A DNA stretch of 64,000 nucleotides from Albimonas sp963816545 (GCA_963816545.1 CAWFLE010000006.1:124001-188000); one strand, 5' to 3'. Counted from the first letter of the stretch, positions 18,927 to 28,466 are shown. Made by a program: numbers and translations. Notes: generated by a model not told the origin, from the sequence alone.

Positions 18927-19058
18927 CCGGCCAACGCCTTGCAGCGTGACGTGAGCGTATGTTGCAAAGCGTAGCAAACCTTGATTTGCGCATGCGTCCG
19001 CCCGGTTTTACCTCCATGGCAAGCAAAAAGCATACGAGCAGGCGAGCGAGGTTTCCCC

Positions 19059-19956
19059 GTGCAGTCCACCGTCAGGTCATCCGTCGAGATTCGCGGACAC
19101 GGTCTCCACTCAGGGCGTGCCGCGCGCCTCCGCATACTTCCCGCATCCGGCAACTACGGCATCTGGTTCAAGCGTCTGGACGTGACCGGCCGCGACGCGA
19201 TGGTCCAGGCGCGCTGGGATCTGGTGTCGGACACCCGCCTCTGCACCGTGCTGCGCAACCGGGACGGCGTCACCGTCTCGACGGTGGAGCATGTGATGGC
19301 GGCGCTGGCCGGCTGCGGCGTGACCAACGCGCTGGTGGAGCTGGACGGGCCGGAGATCCCGATCATGGACGGCTCCTCCCGCGCCTTCGCCGAGGGGATC
19401 CGCGCCGTGGGCCTTTGCGCCACTCAGGGCGAGGCGCGCTCCATCCGCATCCTGCGCCCGGTGGAGGTGGAGGACGGCGGCCGTCATCGCCCGCCTCGAG
19501 CCCGCCCCCCGCTTCGAGATCGACTTCGGGATCGAGTTCGAGGACGCCGCCATCGGCGCCCAGTCCCTGCGCATGACGCTCGCCAACGGCGCCTTCCTCG
19601 ACCAGCTCGCCGACTGCCGGACCTTCTGCCGCAAGGCGGAGGTGGAGGCGATGCAGGCCGTGGGCCTCGCGCTGGGCGGCTCGCTGGAGAACGCCATCGT
19701 CGTGGACGGCGCCGAAATCCTGAACCCCGGCGGCCTCCGCCGCCCGGACGAGTTCGTGCGCCACAAGATGCTGGACGCGGTCGGGGACCTCGCCCTCGCC
19801 GGCGCGCCGATCGTGGGCCGCTACGTGGGCCGCCGCGCGGGGCACGAGATGAACAACCGCGTCCTGCGCGCCCTCTTCGCCCAGCCCGACGCCTGGCGCT
19901 TCGACGTGGCCGGCCGCCCGGCCCGGGACCTCATGGGCCTGCGCGCCGCCGCCTGA
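19059..19956 (+). CDS. lpxC: UDP-3-O-acyl-N-acetylglucosamine deacetylase LpxC, reading frame disrupted
   Basis: Zinc deacetylase catalysing the first committed step of lipid A synthesis, about 298 residues. Zinc and catalytic motifs are present: TVEHVMAAL near 76, DGSSRAF and HKMLDAVGDLAL with GHEMNN near the end. Start is GTG at 19059 after GAGCGAGG; an ATG at 18981 is possible but its extra residues do not resemble the family. One extra G near 19480 breaks the frame; without it VEDG joins AVIARLEPAPRFEIDF. Because lpxC is normally essential, a sequence error is the likely cause. The order ftsZ-lpxC-bamD-recN is conserved in the group. Confidence 0.9.
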
Positions 19957-19975
19957 TCCCCGAGGGAACCGGGTC

Positions 19976-19998
19976 CGGGAGGGCATCGAGCCCTCCCG
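19976..19998 (+). repeat. GC hairpin, family C copy 1 (possible weak terminator of lpxC)
   Basis: A 9-bp perfect stem (CGGGAGGGC / GCCCTCCCG) with loop ATCGA, 20 bases after lpxC. No T-run follows. The same core, with a longer stem, recurs at 24383-24419. Confidence 0.5.
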
Positions 19999-20187
19999 TC
20001 CCCGCCGTCGTCCTGCGGACGCCGGAAGCGCGCCCAGCCCGGGCGGGGACGGCCGGGCGGGGCGATGCGGCGCAGCCGCGAGGGCCGTCCCGGCCGCCCG
20101 CCCTTGCAGGCCCCCCGCGGAACAGCGTAAACCCTATGAGCGGGCCCACCCCCGCCCTACGGCCCATGCCCGAGAGACAGGACCGCG

Positions 20188-21012
20188 ATGATCCGCTTCG
20201 CCTTCGCCGCCCTCGCCCTGGCCAGCCTGGCCGCCTGCTCCGGCAACTCCGATCCCTACGCGGACCCCTACGCCAACCGCTCCGCCGCCGACATCTACGC
20301 GGAGGGCGAGCAGCTCCTCAACGACGGCTCCGAAGTCGAAGCCGCCCACGCGTTCGAGGAGCTGGAGCGCGTCCACCCCTATTCCGAGTGGTCCAAGCGC
20401 GCCATGATCATGGCCGCCTACTCCTACTACCAGGGCGCCGAGTACGACGACGCCGTCTCCGCCGCCCAGCGCTACATCTCCTTCTTCCCCTCCGACCCCG
20501 ACGCCGCCTACGCCCAGTACATCGTCGGCATGTCCTACTACGACCGGATCGTGGACGTGGAGCGGGACCAGGACAACACCCGCCGCGCCCTGCAGGAGCT
20601 TCAGGAGGTGGTCCGCCGCTACCCCGCCTCCGACTACGCCCGCGAGGCGCGCCTGAAGATCGACCTCGCCCGAGACCAGCTCGCCGGCAAGGAGATGCAG
20701 ATCGGCCGCTACTATCTCGGTCAGGGCAACAACATCGCCGCCATCAACCGCTTCAAGACGGTGCTCAGCCAGTACCAGACCACCTCACACACCCCGGAGG
20801 CGCTGCACCGCCTGGTGGAGGCCTACCTCAGCCTCGGCATCGAATCCGAAGCCCGCACCGCCGCCGCCGTGCTGGGCGAGAACTTCCCCGGCTCGCCCTG
20901 GTACGAGGCCTCCTACGCCATGATGCAGGGCGCCGACGTGGCCCCGTTCGAGGACCGCGAGAGCTGGATCTCCAAGGTCTTCCGCCGCGTGACCACCGGG
21001 GACACCCTCTAG
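20188..21012 (+). CDS. bamD: outer membrane assembly lipoprotein BamD
   Basis: A 274-residue lipoprotein of the BAM complex, which inserts beta-barrel proteins into the outer membrane. Signal peptide and lipobox are MIRFAFAALALASLAAC, with Cys at about 17 lipidated. TPR-like repeats follow (AHAFEELERVHPYSEWSKRA; AQRYISFFPSDPDAAYAQY; LQEVVRRYPASDYAREARL). Length and motifs match alphaproteobacterial BamD/ComL. It is followed 14 bases later by recN, so the two are probably cotranscribed. Confidence 0.93.
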   Translation: MIRFAFAALALASLAACSGNSDPYADPYANRSAADIYAEGEQLLNDGSEVEAAHAFEELERVHPYSEWSKRAMIMAAYSYYQGAEYDDAVSAAQRYISFFPSDPDAAYAQYIVGMSYYDRIVDVERDQDNTRRALQELQEVVRRYPASDYAREARLKIDLARDQLAGKEMQIGRYYLGQGNNIAAINRFKTVLSQYQTTSHTPEALHRLVEAYLSLGIESEARTAAAVLGENFPGSPWYEASYAMMQGADVAPFEDRESWISKVFRRVTTGDTL

Positions 21013-21025
21013 GCGGGGGCCCCCC

Positions 21026-22684
21026 GTGCTCCGCAGCCTCGAAATCCGCGACATCGTGCTGATCGAGCGTCTGACGCTCGATCTTGGGCCCGGCCTCAAC
21101 GCCCTGACCGGCGAAACCGGCGCCGGCAAATCCATCCTCCTCGACGCGCTCGGCCTCGCGCTCGGCTCCGCGGGCGGCGCGGACCTGCTCCGCGCCGGCG
21201 CGAAGGAAGGCTCCGTCGCCGCGATCTTCGACTGCCCCGAAGGCCACCCCGCCCGCGCCGCGCTGGAGGAGGCCGGCCTCTCCATCGAGGGGGAGGAGCT
21301 GATCCTGCGCCGCCGCGTCTCCGGCGCCCGCGCCTCGGGCTTCGTGAACGACCAGCGCGCCTCCGCCGAGGCCATGCGCCGGATCGGCGAGGCGCTGGTG
21401 GAGATCCATGGCCAGCATGACGACCGCGGCCTGATGAACCCCCGCGGCCACCGCGCCATCCTCGACGCCTTCGCCAACGCCGCCCCCGCGGCCGCCGAAA
21501 CCCGCGCCGCCTGGGACGCCTGGCGCGCCGCCTCCCGCGCGGTCGCCGAAGCCCGCGCCGCCGCCGAAGCCGCGCAGCGCGACGCCGACTTCCTCCGCCA
21601 CGCCGCCGCCGAGCTGGCGGAGGCCGACCCCCGGCCCGAGGAGGACGCCGCGCTGGACGCCGAGCGCCGCCTCATCAAATCCGCCGAGGGCATCCGCGAG
21701 ACCGTCGCCCGCGCCCTCCAGGCGCATGGGCCCCGACCAGGGCGCCGAGGGCCGCATGGGCGACGCGCTGCGCTGGCTCGAAGACGCCGCCGCCAACGCG
21801 GAGGGCCGCCTCGAGGCCCCCGTCGCCGCCCTGGGCCGCGCGCTCGACGCCCTCGGCGACGCGCAATCCGGCGTCGAGGACGCGCTCGACGCCCTCGCCT
21901 ACGACCCCCTCCGCCTGGAGACGGTGGAAGAACGCCTCTTCGCCCTGCGCGGCCTCGCCCGCAAGCACCGCGTGACGCCCGAGGAGCTGCCCGACCCTCG
22001 CCGCCGACTTCGCCGCGAAGGTGGAGGCGCTGGAAGGCGCCGAGACCCGCATCGCCGAGCTGGAAACCGCCGAGACCGCCGCCGCCCGCGCCTACGACGA
22101 GGCCGCCGCGCGCCTCTCGGCAGGTCCGCGCCGAGGCCGCCGGCCGCCTCGACGCCGCGGTGACGGAGGAACTCCCCCCCCTCAAGCTGGAGCGCGCCGT
22201 CTTCGTGACGGACGTCACCGCCGCCGATTCCGGCCCCGAGGGCCGCGACCGCGTGGAATTCCTGATCGCCGCCAACCCCGGCTCCCCCCCGGCCCCCTTG
22301 GCGAAAGTGGCCTCCGGCGGCGAGCTCTCCCGCTTCCTGCTGGCCTTGAAGGTCCGCCTCGCGGGCGGCGCCGCCGAGGCCCGCACCCTGATCTTCGACG
22401 AGATCGACCGCGGCGTCGGCGGCGCCACCGCCGCGGCCGTGGGCCGCCGCCTCGAAACCCTCTCGGCCTCGGCGCAGGTGCTGGTGGTCACCCACTCCCC
22501 CCAGGTGGCCGCTCGCGCCCGCCGCCAGTTCCGCATCGAGAAGCAGGTGTCGGAAGGGACCACCCGCACCCGGGTCACCCCCCTCGACGCCCCGGCGCGC
22601 GAGGACGAGATCGCCCGCATGCTCGCCGGCGAAACCGTCACCGAAGCGGCCCGCGAGGCGGCGCGGGCGCTGCTGAAGGACTAG
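21026..22684 (+). CDS. recN: DNA repair protein RecN, central part out of frame
   Basis: SMC-like ATPase for double-strand break repair, about 552 codons. The N-terminus has Walker A (GETGAGKS, about 29-36) and the Q-loop EIHGQHDD; the C-terminus has the signature KVASGGELSRFLLALK, Walker B LIFDEIDRGVGG and VTHSPQVAARA. Three single-base insertions near 21724, 21993 and 22120 garble residues from about 233 to 365. Because they sum to three, both ends lie in one frame and the defect is easily missed. Corrected, the middle is the expected coiled coil (ALRWLEDAAANAEGR...). Confidence 0.9.
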   Translation: MLRSLEIRDIVLIERLTLDLGPGLNALTGETGAGKSILLDALGLALGSAGGADLLRAGAKEGSVAAIFDCPEGHPARAALEEAGLSIEGEELILRRRVSGARASGFVNDQRASAEAMRRIGEALVEIHGQHDDRGLMNPRGHRAILDAFANAAPAAAETRAAWDAWRAASRAVAEARAAAEAAQRDADFLRHAAAELAEADPRPEEDAALDAERRLIKSAEGIRETVARALQAHGPRPGRRGPHGRRAALARRRRRQRGGPPRGPRRRPGPRARRPRRRAIRRRGRARRPRLRPPPPGDGGRTPLRPARPRPQAPRDARGAARPSPPTSPRRWRRWKAPRPASPSWKPPRPPPPAPTTRPPRASRQVRAEAAGRLDAAVTEELPPLKLERAVFVTDVTAADSGPEGRDRVEFLIAANPGSPPAPLAKVASGGELSRFLLALKVRLAGGAAEARTLIFDEIDRGVGGATAAAVGRRLETLSASAQVLVVTHSPQVAARARRQFRIEKQVSEGTTRTRVTPLDAPAREDEIARMLAGETVTEAAREAARALLKD

Positions 22685-22713
22685 CGCGCGCTTGCGGCCG
22701 GCCCCCACCCCGG

Positions 22714-22737
22714 CCCTCCCCCGCGAGCGGGGGAGGG
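22714..22737 (+). repeat. GC hairpin, family B copy 1 (possible recN terminator)
   Basis: An 11-bp stem (CCCTCCCCCGC / GCGGGGGAGGG) with a 2-base centre, preceded by GCCCCCACCC. A related element with the same GCCCCCACCC lead and a shorter stem is at 40443-40473. Confidence 0.5.
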
Positions 22738-23011
22738 AGGCGCGGGACGCCCGCCGCGGCGCGTCCCCGCCCCGAGGGGCGCCGCCCCGCCCGCGCCCTG
22801 CGGGCGCGCGCAACCGTCCCTCCGAGCCTCGCGCCACCGCCCGCGCGCCACCGCCCCCGCGGAGGCGCCCGCGCGGGACGCGCGGGCCTGCGGGCGTGCC
22901 CGCAGGCGCGGCGCGCCCGACGCCGCTGCGCCGGATGCACACGGAACCGCCACGCCGCGTCCGGCGCGCCGGCCCGGGCGGCGCCGCACCAATGAAGACC
23001 ACGCGGCCCCG
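22738..23011. other. non-coding GC-rich stretch after recN
   Basis: About 270 bases of extreme GC without a supportable gene. The open frames on both strands lack ribosome sites and show no family similarity that I recognise. Confidence 0.4.
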
Positions 23012-23220
23012 GCGAGGACGCCCTGACGGAGGGTGCGTCGGCCCCCGGTGAGGGGCGCTCCGACGAAGGGCGCGCCAACCCGGCGCGGGGGCGCGCCGAC
23101 GAAGCGTGCGGCAGCCTCGGTGCGGGGCGCCATGACGAGGCGTGAAGCGCACGGCGGCCCCTTTCGGGGCGCTGCGACGAGCGGCGGCCCCGATGCAGGG
23201 TCCTCTGACGGAGGCGCCGC
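23012..23220. repeat. degenerate tandem repeat array of about 36-bp units
   Basis: Six imperfect units of about 32-41 bases, each closing with a form of GGCGC-NN-YGACGAAGG. The closing blocks end at about 23033, 23070, 23106, 23142, 23183 and 23215. Thirty-six bases equal twelve codons, and the minus strand reads repeated FVGAP-like peptides, but no start or ribosome site supports translation. The array lies between recN and a DUF1330 gene that point toward each other. Confidence 0.55.
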
Positions 23221-23379
23221 GCCGCCGCCCGTCCCGTTCCGCAGTCGCGCCGCCGCCCGCGCGGCGCTTCACGCCGCCGGAGGGGGTGAAACCCCAACCC
23301 CTCCTTAACCATGACGCAAGGTCTTCAGGACCCTCCCGCCGCCGAACCCAAGAGGCTGCGATATAGTACGCAAGCGCCC

Positions 23380-23394
23380 GTTTCGCAGCGAAAC
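23380..23394. repeat. 15-bp palindrome, family A copy 2
   Basis: GTTTCGC-A-GCGAAAC, in a convergent spacer 40 bases beyond the 3' end of the DUF1330 gene. The flanking CG/CG pair extends the symmetry, as in copy 3. Confidence 0.7.
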
Positions 23395-23434
23395 GCCCGC
23401 GCCGTTCCGCGGACGTCGCCTCGCTCCGTGGGCG

Positions 23435-23872
23435 TCAGCCGAAGCTGCCGCCCCCCTCCGCCGGGGCGTGGCGGATCAGGCGGGAGGTCAGGACCGCCGC
23501 CTGCCGGTTCACCACCGCCTTCTGGTAGACCGGGTCGGTGACCATCTCCAGGAACGCTGCGGCCCTGGGGTAGCGGGCGATGAAGCACTCGTCCCACCGC
23601 TCGGTCTCGGGGCCGATCAGCACCGTCTCGAACCGCCCGCGCCAGATGATCTCGCCGCCCACGCGGGTGAAGACCGGGGCGCTTTCCTTGCCGTAGAGCG
23701 CGTAGGCCTCGGCGCCGGTGAGGGTCTCGGACGCGCGGGGATGGTCGGCGGGGTAGGCGGCCGTCTCCTTGAAGCGGACGAGGTTCAGCATCTCCACCGG
23801 CTGGTCGCGGGGCAGGGCCTTGAAGGCCTCGAACTGCGGGCGTTTGGGGTCGATGCTGTATTCGCCGGGCAT
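23435..23872 (-). CDS. DUF1330 domain protein
   Basis: A 145-residue protein. VEMLNLVRFKETAAY, YALYGKESAPVFTRVGGEIIWRG and WDECFIARYPRAAAFLEMVTDPVYQKAV match the DUF1330 ferredoxin-like fold found across proteobacteria. No enzyme activity is established for the family. The start ATG at 23872 follows GGGAGGAG at ideal spacing, so the upstream ATG at 23887 is less likely. The NTF2-like gene ends 28 bases upstream, so they form a probable two-gene unit. Confidence 0.8.
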   Translation of the reverse strand: MPGEYSIDPKRPQFEAFKALPRDQPVEMLNLVRFKETAAYPADHPRASETLTGAEAYALYGKESAPVFTRVGGEIIWRGRFETVLIGPETERWDECFIARYPRAAAFLEMVTDPVYQKAVVNRQAAVLTSRLIRHAPAEGGGSFG

Positions 23873-23900
23873 GTCGTCTCCTCCCATGTTCGTTTCCTTT

Positions 23901-24350
23901 CTAGACGTAGCGCGTGGGCGAGAGCCCGCCATCCGAGGCGAGCATCGTCTCGGCGCCGGGGACGATGTCGGTGTTCTGGGCCGCCGCGATGCGCCAGCCC
24001 TCGGGCCCCTCGCGGCAGGCGAGGAGGAGCATGGTCCGGCGCGGCTGCGCAAGGCTTCCGTCGGGGGCGCGCTGGCCCTCCATGCGAGCACGGACCCGGG
24101 CGAGGGCCGCCTCCGCGCCCAGACCCCGGGTCTCCAGCCGCTCCTCCGTCAGCACCGCTCCGGCGAACCAGGTCTGGAACGCCACCCCGTGGACCCGCGC
24201 GATCCGCTCCGCCCCGTGCCACCACAGCCCCGTGACGTTCACGAAATCCGCGTCCGGCGCGAACAGCGCCCCAAGCGCCGCCGCATCATGGGAGGACCAC
24301 GCGGCGAGGAAGGCGCGGGCGAGCCGCTCGGCCTCCGCCTCCGCCGTCAA
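23901..24350 (-). CDS. NTF2-like / SgcJ-EcaC family small protein
   Basis: A 149-residue protein with the cystatin-like NTF2 fold pattern: N-terminal helix AERLARAFLAAWSSHDAAALGALFAPDADFVNVTGLWWHG, then strands ending GWRIAAAQNTDIV. Members of this SnoaL-like group include isomerases, cyclases and stress proteins of unknown substrate, so I do not assign a reaction. It precedes the DUF1330 gene by 28 bases on the same strand. Confidence 0.75.
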   Translation of the reverse strand: MTAEAEAERLARAFLAAWSSHDAAALGALFAPDADFVNVTGLWWHGAERIARVHGVAFQTWFAGAVLTEERLETRGLGAEAALARVRARMEGQRAPDGSLAQPRRTMLLLACREGPEGWRIAAAQNTDIVPGAETMLASDGGLSPTRYV

Positions 24351-24382
24351 GGATGCGCCCCGAGCGGCCCTCGGGCGCGCGA

Positions 24383-24419
24383 GACGCCGGGAGGGGGCTC
24401 GATGCCCCCTCCCGGCGTC
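24383..24419 (-). repeat. 16-bp GC hairpin, family C copy 2 (terminator-like)
   Basis: A perfect 16-bp stem (GACGCCGGGAGGGGGC / GCCCCCTCCCGGCGTC) with loop TCGAT, just past the end of the FAD-linked oxidase gene. It shares the CCGGGAGGG...CATCGAGC core with the hairpin after lpxC. No T-run. Confidence 0.6.
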
Positions 24420-24432
24420 CCCCCTCCAGGGG

Positions 24433-25807
24433 TCAATTCAGCTCCAGCATCTTGCCCGGATTGAAGATGCCGTGCGGGTCGAGCGTGCGCTTGATGGCGG
24501 CCATGACCGCCAGCGCCTCGCCATGCTCGGCCTGCATGAAGCGCTTCTTGCCGACCCCGATGCCATGCTCGCCCGAGACGGTGCCGCCGAGCGACAGGGC
24601 CAGCTCCGCCATGCGGGCCGAGACCTCCTTCACGCGCGCGATCTCCTCGGGGCTCTCGGGGTCGAACAGGAGGCCGGCGTGGAAGTTGCCGTCGCCCACA
24701 TGGCCGATCAGCCCGCCCTCGACGCCCGATGCCTGCATGTCCCTGCGCGCGGCCAGCAGCGCCTCCGCGAGGTGGGAGATGGGGACGCAGACGTCAGTCG
24801 AGATGCCCTTCTTGCCCGGATAACGGGCGCGCGAGGCGTAGAAGAAGTTGTGCCGGGCCTTCCAGAGGTTCGTGCGCTCGGCGGCGTTGGTGGTCCACTT
24901 GAAGTCCTCGCCCCCGTGGTCGGCCGCGATCTCGCCGAACATCTCGGCCTGCTCCTTCACCCCCTCGGGCGTGCCGTGGAACTCGACGAAGAGGTGAGGC
25001 TTCTCGGGCAGGTCCAGCTTGCCCCAGTTGTTGACGGCGACGATGGAGTTCTCGTCCACGAACTCGATCCGCGCCATGGGGATGCCCATCTGGATGGTCT
25101 GGATCACGGCGTCCACCGCGCCCTCCACCGTCTCGAAGGCGCAGGTGGCGGCCGAGATCCCCTCAGGCGTGCCGAAGAGGCGGACGGTCAGCTCGGTGAT
25201 GATCCCCAGCGTCCCTTCGGAGCCCACCAGCAGGCCGCGCAGGTCATAGCCGGTGGAGGACTTCCGCGCCCGGCTGCCGGTGCGGATGATCCGCCCGTCC
25301 GCCATCACCGCCTGCAGCGGCCAGCACGTTGTCGCGCATGGTGCCGTAGCGCACGGCGTTGGTGCCCGAGGCGCGGGTCGCGGCCATGCCCCCCAGCGTG
25401 GCGTTGGCGCCGGGGTCGACCGAGAAGAACAGGCCGGTGTCGCGCAGATGCTCGTTCAGCGCCTCCCGCGTCACGCCGGGCTGGACCACGGCGTCCATGT
25501 CGTCCTGGTGGACCTCCAGAACCCGGTTCATGCGGCTGGTGTCGAGCGAGATCCCCCCCTGCACCGCCAGCGCGTGACCCTCGAGCGAGGTGCCGACGCC
25601 CCAGGGCACGATGGGACAGCGCTCGGCGGCGCAGACCTTCACGATCTCCGAGATCTCCTCGGCGGTCTCGGGGAAGACCACGGCGTCGGGGAGGGCGTCG
25701 GGGTGCCAGCTCTCGTCGTGGCCGTGATGCTCGCGGATGATATCGGCGGTCGAGAGCCGGTCGCCGAACAGCGGCCGGAGGGTCTTGATGGCGGCTTCGA
25801 TGGTCAT
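24433..25807 (-). CDS. FAD-linked oxidase of the GlcD / D-lactate dehydrogenase family, reading frame disrupted
   Basis: A flavoprotein of about 457 residues that oxidises a 2-hydroxy acid. The N-terminal PCMH FAD-binding domain has VVFPETAEEISEIVKVCAAERCPIVPWGVGTSLEGHA, SVDPGANATLGGMAATRASG and TGYDLRGLLVGSEGTLGIITE. The C-terminal cap ends GEHGIGVGKKRFM and HGIFNPGKML, which carry conserved residues. One extra base near 25318 interrupts DNVLA/LQAVMADGR. It is monocistronic, with a hairpin after the stop. The substrate could be D-lactate, glycolate or a related acid. Confidence 0.88.
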
Positions 25808-25929
25808 GGAGATCCTCCCTTGGGTCGCGAGACTAGCCAAGCGGCAGGGAGAGGGGAAGCGGCCCCTCGACGCCGCGGACCGCCTGTCGCATACATTCCC
25901 CAAGCCGAGAAAAGGGGAGGAGATCCGAG

Positions 25930-26451
25930 ATGCCCGTGCCCGCCGCCGACGCGCCCGTTCCGCAGTTCGACAAGGCGCTGCTCAAGACCGCGCCGCGGAC
26001 CGTGCCGCCCGAGTGGATCGACTACAACGGGCACATGAACGTCGCCTACTACACGATGGCGTTCGACAAGAGCTCCGACCAGATCTTCGACGACGTGCTG
26101 GGGATCGGCGAGGAATACGCCACCACCCTGCGCATGGGCCCCTACGTGATCCAGCAGCAGCTCCACTATATCGGGGAGCTGCTGGAGGGCGAGGCGTTCC
26201 GCTGCGAATACCAGCTTCTGGACTGGGACCGTAAGCGGCTGCACTTCTTCGGCGAGATGCGGAAGATGTCCGACGGGGCGCTGTGCGCGACCTCCGAGAC
26301 GCTGACCATGAACGTGGACCTCACCGCCCGGAAGTCCGCGGATTATCCCGACTGGGCGCAGGCGCGGATCCGGGCGCTGGCGGAGGCCCATGCCGGCCTG
26401 CCGCGGCCCGAGCGGGCAGGGGCGGTCATCGGCATCCGCCGCAAGGGGTGA
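25930..26451 (+). CDS. acyl-CoA thioesterase, 4HBT/FadM-like
   Basis: A 173-residue hot-dog protein. PEWIDYNGHMNVAYYTMAFDKSSDQ is the FadM/YbgC-type catalytic helix region (a tyrosine replaces the usual aspartate environment), and VIQQQLHYIGELLEGEAFRCEYQLLDWDRKRLHFF follows. Similar proteins accompany carnitine and betainyl-CoA metabolism, but no such genes are nearby. The start ATG at 25930 follows AGGGGAGG. It is divergent from the GlcD-type oxidase. Confidence 0.8.
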   Translation: MPVPAADAPVPQFDKALLKTAPRTVPPEWIDYNGHMNVAYYTMAFDKSSDQIFDDVLGIGEEYATTLRMGPYVIQQQLHYIGELLEGEAFRCEYQLLDWDRKRLHFFGEMRKMSDGALCATSETLTMNVDLTARKSADYPDWAQARIRALAEAHAGLPRPERAGAVIGIRRKG

Positions 26452-26587
26452 CGCAGGGGCGCGGGCGGGCCGCCTTGACCTCGCCTGACGCCCGGTTCAC
26501 AAGTCCGCGACGCCCGGAGTCGGCGCGGATCCCGATCCCACCTGCACCTTCCTCCGGGTCACTCGGATGCAACAGGAAGGCGGGTCA

Positions 26588-28408
26588 GTGAGCGACGGAA
26601 GCGCGGGCGGCAAGACCGCAGAAACGGAACCCCTCCCCTTCGCCGAAGAGCCCGCCGAGCGGGTGCTGTCGGTGCCGGCGCTGTGCCTGGTGGCGCTGTC
26701 CATCGGCGTGGTGGCGGCCATCGGGGCGGTGATCTTCCGCTACATGATCTCCTTCGTGCACAACCTGTTCTTCAGCGGCACGATCAACTTCCACTACGAC
26801 GCCAACCTGTTCGAGGCCGAGAGCCCGTGGGGCGTCGGCATCATCCTCGCGCCCGTGATCGGCGGCCTGATCGTGGTGTGGCTGGTCAAGACCTTCGCGC
26901 CCGAGGCCAAGGGCCACGGGGTGCCCGAGGTCATGTACGCCGTCTATCACAACAAGGGCGACGTGCGGGGCGTGGTGGCGATCGTGAAGTCGATGGCCTC
27001 GGCCATCTCCATCGGCTCGGGCGCGTCGGTGGGGCGCGAGGGGCCGATCATCCAGATCGGGGCCTCGTTCGGGTCCACCATCGCGCGGAAGCTGAACCTG
27101 CCCGCCTGGCAGAAGATCACCATGCTGGCGGCCGGCGCGGGCGCAGGCATCGCGGCGACGTTCAACACCCCGCTCGGCGGCGTGCTGTTCGCGGTGGAGC
27201 TGCTGCTGCCCGAGGTGAGCGGGCGGACCTTCCTGCCGGTGGTCGTGGCGACGGCCACGGCGACCTATCTGGGGCGGATCGCCTTCGGGCTCGACCCGGC
27301 CTTCGACGTGCCGCTCTCGGCGCTCGACCCGGAGGCGCCGGTCAACGTGCCGGAGCTGCTGCTGTTCGCGGTGCTGGGACTTCTGTGCGGCGTCGCCTCC
27401 TGGGCCTTCGTGCGCTTCCTCGCCTGGGCGGAGGACCTGTTCCCCAAGCTGCCGGGCGGCCCCTACGTGCAGAACATCATCGGCATGACGCTGGTCGGCC
27501 TGCTGGGCTACGGCTTCATGGTCTACACCGGGCACTACCACGTGATGGGGGTGGGCTACGCCTCGATCCAGGCCATCGTTTCGGGCGCGGACTACTCGGT
27601 CCTGCTGCTGGTGGCGCTGCTGGCGGGCAAGCTGCTGGCGACCTCCATCAGCCTCGGGGCGGGGGCGTCGGGGGGCGTGTTCTCCCCCTCGCTCTTCATC
27701 GGGGCGACGCTGGGGGGCGCGCTCGGGGGCTTTGCGGACTGGCTGTTCCCGGGGCAGGGCTTCTCGGTCGCGGCCTTCGCGGTGGTGGGGATGGGCGCGC
27801 TGGTGGGCGGGGCCACGGGCGCCTCGATGACCGCCATCGTGATGATCTTCGAGATGACGCGCGACTACAACGTCATCGTGCCGCTGGTGCTGGCGGTGGC
27901 GCTGGCGGTTGGCGTGCGGCGCTGGCTGACGACGGACAACATCTACACCGTGAAGCTGCGTCGGCGCGGGCGGCCGATCCCGAACGACCGGCACACCAAC
28001 ATGTACCTCGTCCAGCAGGCGCGGGACCTGATGAGCCGGGACTTCGTGATCCTGCCCGAGACCACCACGATCCGGGACGCGCTGCAGACGCTGGCCGAGG
28101 GCGGCGAGAAGCACATCATCGTCTCGGACGGCGGGCGCATCGCGGGCTACGTGCGGTTCGGGACGGTGCCCTACACGCCCTCGGAGGGGCTGGGGGAGCA
28201 GACGCTGCACGACATCCTGTCGGACGACTACGTGGTGGCGCCGGAGGCGAGCATCCTCAACACCATCGTGACGCGCATGAGCAAGCGCCGGCGCAGCTTC
28301 GCCATCGTGGTGCGGGTGGATGGCGGGGTGCCGCGGCCCGAGGACGTGGTGGGCGTGATCGAGGCGCGGGAGATCGCGGGCGCGGTGGTGCGCAACCACT
28401 ACGCCTGA
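26588..28408 (+). CDS. ClC family chloride channel/antiporter with CBS domains
   Basis: A 606-residue membrane protein. ClC selectivity-filter motifs are visible: GHGVPEV near 117, GSGASVGREGPIIQIG near 150 (with the gating glutamate) and GGVFSPSLF near 358. The last 120 residues hold two CBS domains (DLMSRDFVILPETTTIRDAL; DILSDDYVVAPEASILNTIV), which usually bind adenine nucleotides and gate transport. I choose GTG at 26588 because AGGAAGG lies 8 bases ahead; an ATG at 26567 has no such site. A strong terminator follows. Confidence 0.92.
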   Translation: MSDGSAGGKTAETEPLPFAEEPAERVLSVPALCLVALSIGVVAAIGAVIFRYMISFVHNLFFSGTINFHYDANLFEAESPWGVGIILAPVIGGLIVVWLVKTFAPEAKGHGVPEVMYAVYHNKGDVRGVVAIVKSMASAISIGSGASVGREGPIIQIGASFGSTIARKLNLPAWQKITMLAAGAGAGIAATFNTPLGGVLFAVELLLPEVSGRTFLPVVVATATATYLGRIAFGLDPAFDVPLSALDPEAPVNVPELLLFAVLGLLCGVASWAFVRFLAWAEDLFPKLPGGPYVQNIIGMTLVGLLGYGFMVYTGHYHVMGVGYASIQAIVSGADYSVLLLVALLAGKLLATSISLGAGASGGVFSPSLFIGATLGGALGGFADWLFPGQGFSVAAFAVVGMGALVGGATGASMTAIVMIFEMTRDYNVIVPLVLAVALAVGVRRWLTTDNIYTVKLRRRGRPIPNDRHTNMYLVQQARDLMSRDFVILPETTTIRDALQTLAEGGEKHIIVSDGGRIAGYVRFGTVPYTPSEGLGEQTLHDILSDDYVVAPEASILNTIVTRMSKRRRSFAIVVRVDGGVPRPEDVVGVIEAREIAGAVVRNHYA

Positions 28409-28434
28409 CGGGGCCTCGCGGGCCTGAAACGAAG

Positions 28435-28466
28435 CGCGCCGGCCCGAGGGGGCCGGCGCGTTTCCG
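28435..28466 (+). terminator. terminator after the ClC gene
   Basis: An 11-bp perfect stem (CGCGCCGGCCC / GGGCCGGCGCG) with loop GAGG, then TTTCCGTT. Confidence 0.75.

Noticed and set aside
21700..22130. Programmed frameshifting in recN
   Set aside because: Three separate insertions without slippery sequences, and the same pattern in many unrelated genes, point to sequence error.
23012..23220. CRISPR array
   Set aside because: The repeats are imperfect, lack spacers of distinct sequence and are not near cas genes; a degenerate tandem repeat fits better.
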